A stretch of DNA of 33,664 bases from Patescibacteria group bacterium (GCA_030837625.1 JAUPKF010000012.1:1-33664); one strand, 5' to 3'. Shown: positions 7,744 to 14,411, counted from the stretch's first letter. Program-made: numbers and translations. The notes: generated by a model from the letters alone, not told the origin.

Positions 7744-8111
7744 CCGACTGGGAACTCAAACACGGACGCATCGGCGCGTCCGAATTGGAAGAAGCTGAAA
7801 GTGCCGGAGAAATTTATCCGGTTATGTGGCTCTTGTTTTTCCTAGCGGGACTTTTCATTTTTTGCGTTCTGGTCTCGCCGAAATTTAAGGCCGAAGGAGT
7901 ACTGGAAGAAGTCTGCGCCATAGCTTTTAATTGTATGGCGCCATTTGTACTTTTTTTGGCAGCCTGCATCGGACTCAGCGGGATTTTGATTCATATCGCT
8001 TTCTTCCTGTTACTTCGCCATATTGTAAGCAGTAAAGTGGATATCGCGATAGTTGTATGTGTGATTATCGCGAGCGAGGCGTATTTTTTTTATCAACTCT
8101 TTTTCAGTTAA
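7740..8111 (+). CDS. hypothetical integral membrane protein, 123 aa
   Basis: A soluble N-terminus of about 25 residues is followed by three hydrophobic spans (about 27-46, 59-90 and 98-121). The start overlaps the previous stop by four bases and has AAAGGAG upstream. The middle hydrophobic stretch is long enough to count as one long or two tightly packed helices, so three or four spans are possible. No family is recognised. The operon position between a small soluble protein and a single-pass exported protein suggests a three-protein membrane unit. Confidence 0.65.
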   Translation: MTDWELKHGRIGASELEEAESAGEIYPVMWLLFFLAGLFIFCVLVSPKFKAEGVLEEVCAIAFNCMAPFVLFLAACIGLSGILIHIAFFLLLRHIVSSKVDIAIVVCVIIASEAYFFYQLFFS

Positions 8112-8124
8112 GAAAGGAAATGTC

Positions 8125-8760
8125 ATGAGTAAAAAAATCACGCCGTTGTCATTCCCTGAATTCTGGATATTCCTGGTGGCAGCACTCGTTGCCACAGTGC
8201 TGGTAATATTATTCTGTATCGATCCCACCCGCGCCGCCGACAGTGTGGTATACGTCAGTGACAATGAGGACGACGATCGAAAACCCATCATCCTGGTCAA
8301 CGCGGAAAAAGCGGTTTTCCTCCTTTTCCCAGAGTTTGGGGGATGTTACATACGCTCCGAGGACAAGGTGGACATGATATACGTGCCCGAGGAAAAAATT
8401 CCTGCCCAGTTTTCTGAGGTTGGAGTGAGAGAAGACCTAAACAACAAGCCTCTCTACTTGGACAACTACTTCGTTCAAGAGATGCTCGGGGCGTCAATAG
8501 AGGAAAAGTGCAACTGCTCCAAAGCTATTTTGACCGCCGATGACGATAATCTGGCGGTTCTCGTCTACAGTGACGGGTCAGAGGAATGCTTTCACAAGGA
8601 AGACATTCCTCACGGTCTTTGGAGCCGTCTTATGTTGGACGGCGACCAGATCGTCAAAGTGGGAAAAGGCCCATTCGCGGGCCAAGAGCAAGTTTTCACG
8701 CTGGAAAGCATGGAATCGAGGTGGCAGTGTTCCTTCTTCGCTGCCTCATTCTATCGATGA
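8125..8760 (+). CDS. hypothetical exported or single-pass protein, 211 aa
   Basis: An N-terminal hydrophobic segment (about 13-33) ends in PTRAADS, which can serve as a signal peptide or anchor. The outside domain of about 175 residues is acidic, with a Cys pair in CNCSK (about 130-134) and further single Cys residues. It looks mixed alpha/beta with a DDDNLAVLVYSDGSEE strand-turn-strand segment. The ribosome site is AAAGGAAA. The gene ends eight bases before a strong terminator. No family is recognised. Confidence 0.65.
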   Translation: MSKKITPLSFPEFWIFLVAALVATVLVILFCIDPTRAADSVVYVSDNEDDDRKPIILVNAEKAVFLLFPEFGGCYIRSEDKVDMIYVPEEKIPAQFSEVGVREDLNNKPLYLDNYFVQEMLGASIEEKCNCSKAILTADDDNLAVLVYSDGSEECFHKEDIPHGLWSRLMLDGDQIVKVGKGPFAGQEQVFTLESMESRWQCSFFAASFYR

Positions 8761-8767
8761 AGATCAT

Positions 8768-8808
8768 CCCCCGTTTGGCACCATTGCCGGACGGGGGTTC
8801 TTTTTTTT
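8768..8808 (+). terminator. rho-independent terminator of the 7477-8760 operon
   Basis: CCCCCGT (8768-8774) pairs with ACGGGGG (8791-8797), followed by TTCTTTTTTTT. A second small pairing, TGGCA/TGCCG, is possible in the loop. Confidence 0.85.
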
Positions 8809-8824
8809 GTGATACCTACAAATT

Positions 8825-8937
8825 ACCTGCCCGAAATGCTTCGATACTAACTGAGGTTGATAATAACTCACGAGCTGAATTAGCTAATCGTGTCGGTACT
8901 AAGCAACCAATTGGCATTTCGAAGCAGGCGGGCGAAT
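8825..8937. repeat. 113-bp inverted-repeat element, copy A (ACCTGCCCGAAATGC family)
   Basis: The left end ACCTGCCCGAAATGCTTCGA and the right end GCATTTCGAAGCAGGCGGGC are imperfect inverted repeats (CCTGC[C/TT]CGAAATGC). A copy in the opposite orientation with the same pair of unequal ends lies at 22377-22490 and is almost the same length. The interiors of the two copies are not obviously similar. Confidence 0.7.
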
Positions 8938-9090
8938 CCATACAAATATACAAATTGCGAATATAAAAACAGTCCCGATAATAATAACGGAACCGTTTTT
9001 ATATGCGCTCATCTCTTTTTAATTGATGAGAGAAAGACAAGGAATCTAGTCTTTGATTTTTTTAGGCTTTCGCCTTTTTGTTTTTGCTTG
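8938..9090. other. intergenic stretch with small hairpins, no gene seen
   Basis: Contains a wobble-paired hairpin (AAAAACAGTCCCG ... CGGAACCGTTTTT, about 8965-9000), a weaker AAAGAC/GTCTTT hairpin before a T-run near 9034-9064, and AGGC/GCCT with T-runs. None can be assigned to a gene with confidence. Confidence 0.4.
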
Positions 9091-9379
9091 TCCCCCACCA
9101 TTTAGGCTTTTAGACTTTTCTCTATCCTCTTCCGGAGCTCAATCAATCCTCTCTTATGCCGTTTCAATTGTTTTTCTCTTTGAAAAGCATCGTCCTTGGA
9201 GAAAAAAGCCTCATAATACCTTACTTCCCATGGACGTTTGTCCTTGGTGTAAGTTGACTTTCCTGAATTATGTTCCTCTAACCTTTTTCTCAAATCGCCA
9301 GTACAACCGATATAAAAAGAATCTTTCTTTTTACTTTTAATCAGATAAACATAATACATAAAGCCTAAATGGTGGGGGA
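9091..9379 (-). mobile_element. candidate GIY-YIG element: gene bounded by perfect 20-bp inverted repeats
   Basis: TCCCCCACCATTTAGGCTTT (9091-9110) is exactly complementary to 9360-9379. The enclosed open frame starts at the base next to one repeat (ATG 9357-9359), and its stop codon TAA (9102-9104) lies inside the other. The unit is therefore repeat-gene-repeat with no spare sequence. The outer ten bases and the flanks (ATCCCCC... on one side, ...GGGGGACAAG on the other) match the 125-bp element at 7259-7383. No target duplication is obvious. Confidence 0.6.
9102..9359 (-). CDS. GIY-YIG domain nuclease, single-domain, 85 aa
   Basis: A compact GIY-YIG fold protein. YVYLI (3-7) gives the first strand and FYIGCTGDLRKRLEEHNSGK the second, with the catalytic Arg in RKRL. 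RYYEAFFSKDDAFQREKQLK holds the conserved Glu of the family helix. The length is normal for YhbQ/URI-type singletons. These are predicted to cut one DNA strand; cellular roles of the singletons are poorly known. There is no Shine-Dalgarno; the leader is the inverted repeat itself. The last codons and the stop are also repeat sequence, so the gene is physically part of the repeat element, unlike a bystander gene. Host-repair function is the alternative. Confidence 0.85.
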   Translation of the reverse strand: MYYVYLIKSKKKDSFYIGCTGDLRKRLEEHNSGKSTYTKDKRPWEVRYYEAFFSKDDAFQREKQLKRHKRGLIELRKRIEKSLKA

Positions 9380-9486
9380 TAAATTTATTTTTATTTTTGT
9401 TTTATCCCCTACCGTCTTTATTCAATTTCTTAAATACAAACAGCAAGGGACAATACAGTATACACTCCCCTCCTAATTACTATTTA

Positions 9487-10314
9487 CTAATTACTCTTCA
9501 ACAATTTCTTTTCTTCGACCAGGATCAAGATATTTTTGATTCCCACCGAAAGGAACGCCAACGGCATCAATACCAGCGAAAGCATATATATCCAAACAGC
9601 GGAAAGTTGCAAAATCAAGATGGCAGAACTTTTGCTCTTCGCCAAACCATCGGCGATTTTTTTGAAAAATCCGTCTTGGGATTTCACGGAATTCCCGGAC
9701 GGGTTCGTCCCGTTCTCAGGAACGCTTTTCACCGACAACACCGACGGAACTATTTCCTTGCCTTCTTCGATCAAATTCTTGTTCCCCTGCCCAGAAAAAT
9801 TCTTTTCCCCGTCAACGATATCCGCCGCCCCGACTTTCCGGCCGAATTCCTGAACAGAGATGATAGCCGTCTGACCGTTGATTTCCCCGGCCGCCACCGC
9901 CACGCCGATTTCCTGGTAGTTGGCGTTCAAAATATTTTTTCGATGGGTGGGAGAATTCATCCAAGCTTTGTGCTGTTCCTCCGCCGTCAAAAAGTTGATG
10001 GCCAGATTTTCTCCGGCGTACCGGTAATCATATTTATTCTTCTCAAACCAATGCCAAGGAGCGGTGCCGGAAGGCGAAGTGTGGGCGAAATAATTATTTT
10101 TGATCATATCATCCAACTTGTCTTGGGCGGCGCGCGCCAGATTTCCGTCTTCGGACAATTTAGAAAACCCTTGCGCTTCTCTGGACTCGTTCACAAATCG
10201 GATAACATTAGCGCTGGTTATCTCGCTCGCCAAAGCCGGTCCGGCCATCAAAAAGAAAACAAACGCAAAAGCGAGAATTTCAAGGATGTATTTTGTTTTG
10301 AGTTTGTTAATCAT
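9487..10314 (-). CDS. CAP/SCP-domain (YkwD-like) exported protein
   Basis: 275 residues. A signal peptide or anchor spans 9-29 (ends PALAS). A CAP domain spans about 35-160, with VNESREAQGFSKLSEDGNLARAA as its first helices, YFAHTSPSG, YAGENLA and WMNSPTHRKNIL; His and Glu of the CAP cavity are present. A Gly/Asn/Ser linker follows, then a C-terminal hydrophobic region (about 228-262) and a short Lys-rich tail, so the protein is probably held in the membrane with the CAP domain outside. CAP proteins in bacteria are of mostly unknown biochemical role (some bind or cleave cell-wall or lipid components). No Shine-Dalgarno is seen. Upstream lies a TACGAA inverted repeat. Confidence 0.85.
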   Translation of the reverse strand: MINKLKTKYILEILAFAFVFFLMAGPALASEITSANVIRFVNESREAQGFSKLSEDGNLARAAQDKLDDMIKNNYFAHTSPSGTAPWHWFEKNKYDYRYAGENLAINFLTAEEQHKAWMNSPTHRKNILNANYQEIGVAVAAGEINGQTAIISVQEFGRKVGAADIVDGEKNFSGQGNKNLIEEGKEIVPSVLSVKSVPENGTNPSGNSVKSQDGFFKKIADGLAKSKSSAILILQLSAVWIYMLSLVLMPLAFLSVGIKNILILVEEKKLLKSN

Positions 10315-10321
10315 ATTGGTA

Positions 10322-10408
10322 TTTACGAACTACGAAATAAGCGAATTACGAAGTGCTTGGAATAATTTTTCGTATTTTCGTAGTTAGTTTATTTCGTAGT
10401 TAGTAAAT
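10322..10408. repeat. dispersed TACGAA/TTCGTA inverted repeat, copy 2
   Basis: The left arm TTTACGAACTACGAAATAAG is mirrored by a right arm ending TTTCGTAGTTAGTAAA. It is an imperfect hairpin of about 85 bases lying between the CAP gene and the terminator of the candidate 6S-like RNA. Confidence 0.65.
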
Positions 10409-10431
10409 AAAAAAAACGGGCTTTTCACCCG
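10409..10431 (-). terminator. terminator of the rod-shaped RNA
   Basis: Minus strand CGGGT-GAAAA-GCCCG followed by eight T residues. Confidence 0.75.
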
Positions 10432-10629
10432 ACTTTCCCACCAACTTTCGGCTCTCAAGCCTGTCTTGAAAGTCACTTTCGTTGCGAGGGTTTCAAATTT
10501 CGAGCAGAATTTTTTATAAATTTTTGAGTCTATGCCTAAGCATAGGTGATAAAATTTAGAAAAAATTATGCCGAAATTTGGAAGCCGCAGCAGAAAACGG
10601 ACTTTTAAGACAGGCTTTAAGCCATCACT
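10409..10629 (-). ncRNA. rod-shaped candidate RNA, 6S-like
   Basis: About 220 nt between its own promoter (10636-10664) and terminator (10409-10431). By eye it folds into one long rod centred at 10537. An 18-bp closing stem (AAGCCTGTCTTAAAAGTC against GACTTTCAAGACAGGCTT, one mismatch) is followed by a poorly paired internal region of about 20 nt per side with a central TGCG pairing. Then come AAATTTCG/CGAAATTT, AATTTTTT/AAAAAATT, and a terminal hairpin CTATGC-TTAG-GCATAG. A long rod with a large central bubble, 150-220 nt long, is the shape of 6S RNA, which binds RNA polymerase as a promoter mimic. The identity as 6S is inference; no sequence match could be tested. Confidence 0.6.
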
Positions 10630-10635
10630 ATCCCT

Positions 10636-10664
10636 AGTATAGCATACTTTTGACTTCGACGCAA
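10636..10664 (-). promoter_or_regulatory. extended -10 promoter of the rod-shaped RNA
   Basis: Minus strand: TTGCGT (10659-10664), a 17-base spacer, and TGC directly before TATACT (10636-10641). The TGn extension compensates for the weak -35. It begins right behind the terminator of the ileS operon. Confidence 0.6.
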
Positions 10665-10665
10665 G

Positions 10666-10703
10666 AAAAAAGGCCTTGCCGGAGGAACGCCCCCAGCAAG
10701 ACC
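10666..10703 (-). terminator. terminator of the ileS operon
   Basis: Minus strand: GGTCTTGC/GCAAGGCC (one wobble) with an inner GGGGG/CCTCC helix and CGTT loop, followed by TTTTTT. It lies 15 bases after the stop of the 50-aa gene. Confidence 0.88.
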
Positions 10704-10717
10704 CGCTTGAGAGAAAG

Positions 10718-10870
10718 TCAGGCAACATGACTTGCCAACTCCTCTCTCCGTTTCTGCATTTCTTCAAGCGCCCTGTCGGACGCTTGATCTCCTTGTTTGA
10801 GCATAGAACAAAGCGCCCAAGCAAAGAAATAACAAAAAAACACAACAACGACAACCCCGAAAGTAACCAT
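10718..10870 (-). CDS. small membrane protein, 50 aa
   Basis: A short gene found by its ribosome site: GAGGAGG lies seven bases before ATG 10870 and overlaps the previous gene's end. Residues 3-21 form a Val/Phe-rich membrane span. The rest is a charged amphipathic helix (SDRALEEMQKRREELASHVA) that should face the cytoplasm. It is the last gene before a strong terminator in a chain of three small genes behind ileS. No family is recognised. It could be an accessory subunit of a membrane complex with its neighbours. Confidence 0.7.
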   Translation of the reverse strand: MVTFGVVVVVFFCYFFAWALCSMLKQGDQASDRALEEMQKRREELASHVA

Positions 10871-10881
10871 ACTGCACCTCC

Positions 10882-11253
10882 TCAGTTTAAAATTGTTTTA
10901 GTTCTCTCTATGGAAGCCTCCGGCAGAAACTCCCAATCATCGACATCAAATGCGTTACCGTATATATATCTGCTACAAGAGGAGCAAATATATCCCGCCC
11001 CATCGACTGGGATAGAGCCAGGTCTTTCCCAGCAGGCCACGCACATGCCGTGTTGGTGGGCATGGAGCTGGCGAAAATTTCTTTTCTCTTTGTTTCTGGC
11101 GAAAAACAACGCCACCACGATCGCCTCCAAGCAACAACCATACCAGGGCAGATGTTTCACCGAAAGAAACACCACCACAGTAGCAACCGCCACGTATGTA
11201 ACAGTGATGACCGCCCCGACAAACACATTCACTGCGTGTTGCACCCTAGACAT
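10882..11253 (-). CDS. small membrane protein with zinc-ribbon-like Cys pairs, 123 aa
   Basis: Two hydrophobic spans at about 9-31 and 37-52 are followed by a cytoplasmic or periplasmic domain with CVAC (about 72-75) and CSSC (about 90-93), the usual spacing of a zinc ribbon. The end is acidic (DVDDWEFLPEASIE). Start ATG 11253 has AGGAAAGGGG seven bases upstream. It is the middle gene of three small genes sharing strong ribosome sites. The gap to the next gene is 11 bases, with that gene's Shine-Dalgarno lying across this stop. No family is recognised. Confidence 0.7.
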   Translation of the reverse strand: MSRVQHAVNVFVGAVITVTYVAVATVVVFLSVKHLPWYGCCLEAIVVALFFARNKEKRNFRQLHAHQHGMCVACWERPGSIPVDGAGYICSSCSRYIYGNAFDVDDWEFLPEASIERTKTILN

Positions 11254-11292
11254 AACTACCCCTTTCCTGCTGCTTCCTAAAAACAGCTCGAG

Positions 11293-11394
11293 TTATTTTG
11301 AAAGTGCCCAAATCCAAGCGACGATCAATCCGACAATTAGCCAGACTATGTCGTCGTACTTTTTTTCTTGTTTCTTAAAGAACATCGGACACAT
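11293..11394 (-). CDS. very small membrane protein, 33 aa
   Basis: A short open frame whose ribosome site (AGGGGG) overlaps the ileS stop codon, seven bases before ATG 11394. The protein is a Lys-rich head (KKQEKKYDD) followed by one membrane span of about 17 residues with three Trp (VWLIVGLIVAWIWAL) and SK. An internal ATG four codons in is possible but badly placed relative to the ribosome site. It looks like a genuine single-pass microprotein. Function unknown. Confidence 0.6.
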   Translation of the reverse strand: MCPMFFKKQEKKYDDIVWLIVGLIVAWIWALSK

Positions 11395-11405
11395 ATGTGC
11401 GCCCC

Positions 11406-14400
11406 CTACTTCTTGATGTTTATCAAAAGTTTTTGGCCTTCAATGACAAATTCCTTTTGAAGGTCAAAATCTTCCGACTTTTCAACATATTTCAACTTGT
11501 CCGCCAGCGTTTCTTTGGCGATCAAATCGCCGAATTTCTGAAACACAACTGACTGGGGACTATAGCACACTTGGATGCGATTGTCAACCTCGTAACCCGC
11601 CTCTTTTCTCATTTCCTGGATATGCCGAATGACTTCGCGGGCAGCGCCTTCCAGTCGCAAGTCTTCGGTAATTTCCAAATCTAACCCCACTAGTTCAACG
11701 TCAGTCCCTAATTCTGCGCCTTTAACATTCAACTCTTCTGTCAATATGATACTCCATTCTGGTTTATTTATGAGTTCGTTAAAAACGCCGGAAAACTTCT
11801 GGCCAAGTATCACTCTCGCTAACGGCTGTCGAACCTTTATTCCATGCTTCGCCCTTTCTTGTAATCCTAAGCTTATAATTTCACGCAAATCGGACATATT
11901 TTTATTCAATTTCTCATCAATCAATTTTTCATCCGCCATAGGAAAATCACAAAGATGCACCGACTCCGGATTATTTGTAATTCGTACATTCGTACCAGAT
12001 TCGTAATTCGTAAGGTTACCCCAGATTTCCTCCGCCACAAACGGCGTGAACGGCGCCATCACTTTCGCCAAGGTTACCAAAACATAATGCAAAGTTTCAT
12101 AAGCCTCGTTTTTGTCCGTGTCGTTTTCGCTCTTCCAAAATCTTTTCCGACTACGGCGGATGTACCAATTGGAAAGATTGTCGATGAATTTTGGAAAAAG
12201 TCTGGACGCGCGAGTAAGTTCGTAAGCTTCCATGTTTAGATTTATTTCTTTTATAAGCAACTGCAACTCGGAAACAATCCATCGATCCAGTAGGGGCGGT
12301 TCATGAACCGCCCCTACGGAATTTCCGGACGGTTTAAACCCATCTATGTTCGCATACAATACAAAAAACGAATACGAATTCCAAAGCATTCGCATCATTC
12401 CGCGCGTGATATCCGCCACGTCGCTTTCTTTGAAATTGAGATCTACCGCCTGCATAACCGGCGAAGCTGTTAAATAATATCGCAAAGAATCGGCTCCGTA
12501 TTTTTCCAACATATACATCGGATCCGGATAATTTTTGAGCCGCTTGGCCATTTTTTGCCCGTCCTCCGCCAGAACAATACCGTTCACCACTACATTGCTA
12601 AACGCCCGGTTGTCTTTTATCCCGCTCGCAATCACGTGCAGATAATAAAACCATGCCCGAGTCTGATCAATCCCTTCCGCGATAAACTGCGCCGGAAAAC
12701 CCGCTTCGAACTTTTCTTTATTTTCGAAAGGATAGTGCGTCTGGGCATACGGCATCGAACCGCTGTCAAACCAAGTGTCCAACACGTCCGCCACCCGTTT
12801 CATCGCGCCATCACACTTTTCACACTTGAAAGTAATTTTGTCGACGATATGTTTGTGGATGTCCGTAATTTTCTCGCCCGATAGTTCTTCCAGCTCTGAT
12901 ACTGATCCAAAAACTTTCATCTCTCCGCAATCGCACCGCCAGATTGGCATAACGCTGGCCCAGAAGCGCTGGCGGGAAATGGACCAGTCGCGCGCGCCCT
13001 CGAGCCAGTTGCCCCAGCGGCCGTTTTTAATGTGAGCCGGCGACCAGTTGATATCCTCCGCCAATTCGAGCATCCGCTCTTTGATTTTTTCCACGCTCAC
13101 AAACCAAGAAGTGGTGGCGTAATTCAAAAGCGGCGTGTCGCATCGCCAGCAATGCGGATAGGAGTGTTCGTACTTTTCTTTGCTAAAAAGCAAATTGTTT
13201 TTTGCCAGATATTTTATAATTTCAACATCGGTTTTCTGGGTATCTTCAATCGGTTTGACGTGCAATCCCGCGAACTCCCCCGCCTCCGGCTTTATAACCC
13301 CGTCCATCCCAACGTGCTGAATAAACGGTAAATCATATTTTTTTCCGAGATTCATATCGTCTTCCCCAAACGCCGGCGCGATATGCACCACGCCTGTCCC
13401 CTCCTCCGTCGTCACAAAATCTCCGGCATAAATCTTCCAACCCCGCCCGCCTTCGCTACGCGAACGCGTTGCGGGCGCGGCGTTCTCGCGGTTCTGTAGG
13501 GGCGGTTCATGAACCGCCCCTACGACGTAATAATCAAAAAGCGGTTTATAACTTTTGCCAATTAAATCTTTACCAGCAATCTCTGACACTATTTCATATT
13601 CTTTGTCTTTCAAAACATCCTCCAGCCTGTCAGCCGCGACTATATATTTATTTTCGTCCTGCTTGATACTTACTACCTTATACTTTATACCCTCCCCCAC
13701 CGCCAATGCTGCATTCCCGATCAAAGTCCACGGCGTCGTCGTCCATGCTAAAACATACGTCCCGGGCTCGTCAACCAACTCAAACTTGGCAATAACCGAC
13801 AAATCCTTCACATCCTTGTACCCTTCCGCTACTTCCGACTGCGAAAGAGTAGTTTCACAGCGCGGACAGATGTGCATCGAACGATAGGATTCATAAATAA
13901 GCCCCTTGTCCCAAAGTTGTTTAAATACCCACCAAACCGATTCCATGAAAGGCAGATCCATGGTTTTGTAGGCATTTTCCATATCCGCCCAGCGTCCGAG
14001 GCGCGTGATCACTTTTTTCCACTCGTCCACATATCCCAAGACTTTCGAGCGGCAAAGTTCATTGAACTTGTCCACGCCTAATTTTTTAATGTCCTTTTTC
14101 GTTTTCGAGCCAAGTTCTTTTTCAACAATATTTTCAATCGGCAAACCATGGCAGTCCCAGCCCCATTTACGTTCCACGCGATAACCTTTCATCGTCCAAT
14201 ACCGCGGCACCACGTCTTTCATTGTGGACGCCACAATATGTCCATAGTGCGGCGTGCCGGTGGCAAACGGCGGCCCGTCATAAAAAACATAGGGATTTTC
14301 TTTATCCCTATTCTCCACGGATTTCTCAAAGATTTTATTCTCTTCCCAAAATTTTATAATATCCTCCTCCATTTTGGGAAGAGACATTTTAGGATCAACT

Positions 14401-14411
14401 TTCTTAAACAT
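11406..14411 (-). CDS. ileS: isoleucyl-tRNA synthetase with in-frame repeat insertions
   Basis: Class Ia synthetase charging tRNA-Ile, 1001 residues. The HIGH-type motif is HYGH (55-58). The CP1 editing domain contains WTTTPWTLIGNAALAVG, and the catalytic loop is KMAKRLKNYPDP (about 619), where the usual second residue Ser of KMSK is Ala. A CPRC pair and CDCG suggest zinc sites. Domain order fits the eukaryote-like type 2 IleRS. Three segments are foreign: GAVHEPPL plus a following Arg/Glu/Gly-rich stretch in the editing region (from 13444-13523), a second GAVHEPPL before the anticodon domain (12290-12317), and NYESGTNVRITN in the anticodon domain (11976-12016). All are multiples of three and encoded by palindromic repeats. 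The start overlaps the upstream glycosyltransferase stop by eight bases. No Shine-Dalgarno. Confidence 0.95.
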   Translation of the reverse strand: MFKKVDPKMSLPKMEEDIIKFWEENKIFEKSVENRDKENPYVFYDGPPFATGTPHYGHIVASTMKDVVPRYWTMKGYRVERKWGWDCHGLPIENIVEKELGSKTKKDIKKLGVDKFNELCRSKVLGYVDEWKKVITRLGRWADMENAYKTMDLPFMESVWWVFKQLWDKGLIYESYRSMHICPRCETTLSQSEVAEGYKDVKDLSVIAKFELVDEPGTYVLAWTTTPWTLIGNAALAVGEGIKYKVVSIKQDENKYIVAADRLEDVLKDKEYEIVSEIAGKDLIGKSYKPLFDYYVVGAVHEPPLQNRENAAPATRSRSEGGRGWKIYAGDFVTTEEGTGVVHIAPAFGEDDMNLGKKYDLPFIQHVGMDGVIKPEAGEFAGLHVKPIEDTQKTDVEIIKYLAKNNLLFSKEKYEHSYPHCWRCDTPLLNYATTSWFVSVEKIKERMLELAEDINWSPAHIKNGRWGNWLEGARDWSISRQRFWASVMPIWRCDCGEMKVFGSVSELEELSGEKITDIHKHIVDKITFKCEKCDGAMKRVADVLDTWFDSGSMPYAQTHYPFENKEKFEAGFPAQFIAEGIDQTRAWFYYLHVIASGIKDNRAFSNVVVNGIVLAEDGQKMAKRLKNYPDPMYMLEKYGADSLRYYLTASPVMQAVDLNFKESDVADITRGMMRMLWNSYSFFVLYANIDGFKPSGNSVGAVHEPPLLDRWIVSELQLLIKEINLNMEAYELTRASRLFPKFIDNLSNWYIRRSRKRFWKSENDTDKNEAYETLHYVLVTLAKVMAPFTPFVAEEIWGNLTNYESGTNVRITNNPESVHLCDFPMADEKLIDEKLNKNMSDLREIISLGLQERAKHGIKVRQPLARVILGQKFSGVFNELINKPEWSIILTEELNVKGAELGTDVELVGLDLEITEDLRLEGAAREVIRHIQEMRKEAGYEVDNRIQVCYSPQSVVFQKFGDLIAKETLADKLKYVEKSEDFDLQKEFVIEGQKLLINIKK
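11976..12016. repeat. dispersed TTCGTA repeat inside ileS
   Basis: GTAATTCGTACATTCGTACC and ATTCGTAATTCGTAAGG, the same units found between genes at 6841 and 22351, read through in frame as NYESGTNVRITN in a region that joins directly in ordinary IleRS proteins (EEIWGNL to VHL). Confidence 0.7.
12290..12317. repeat. 28-bp perfect palindrome inside ileS, copy 1
   Basis: GTAGGGGCGGTTCA followed by its exact reverse complement. Identical to 13496-13523. Read in frame on the minus strand as VGAVHEPPL. Confidence 0.9.
13444..13477. repeat. GC-rich palindromic insertion inside ileS
   Basis: CGCCCGC (13444-13450) pairs with GCGGGCG (13471-13477) around a 20-base loop. It adjoins the second 28-bp palindrome, and both are part of one extra segment of the editing domain. 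Confidence 0.6.
13496..13523. repeat. 28-bp perfect palindrome inside ileS, copy 2
   Basis: Identical in sequence to the copy at 12290-12317 and read in the same frame, giving GAVHEPPL again. Confidence 0.9.

Noticed and set aside
8586-8966. 126-codon plus-strand frame extending from the 8125 gene into the hairpin element.
   Set aside because: It overlaps a better-supported gene out of frame and crosses a strong terminator. Only the HTH-like stretch at its end was kept, as a low-interest finding.
9397-10365. 322-codon plus-strand frame opposite the CAP gene.
   Set aside because: Shadow of the CAP-domain gene, which has clear family motifs on the minus strand; no ribosome site or domain in the plus frame.
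10384-10854. 156-codon minus-strand open frame.
   Set aside because: It runs through the ileS terminator, the rod-shaped RNA and its terminator, in a different frame from the well-started 50-aa gene. No ribosome site is at its start.
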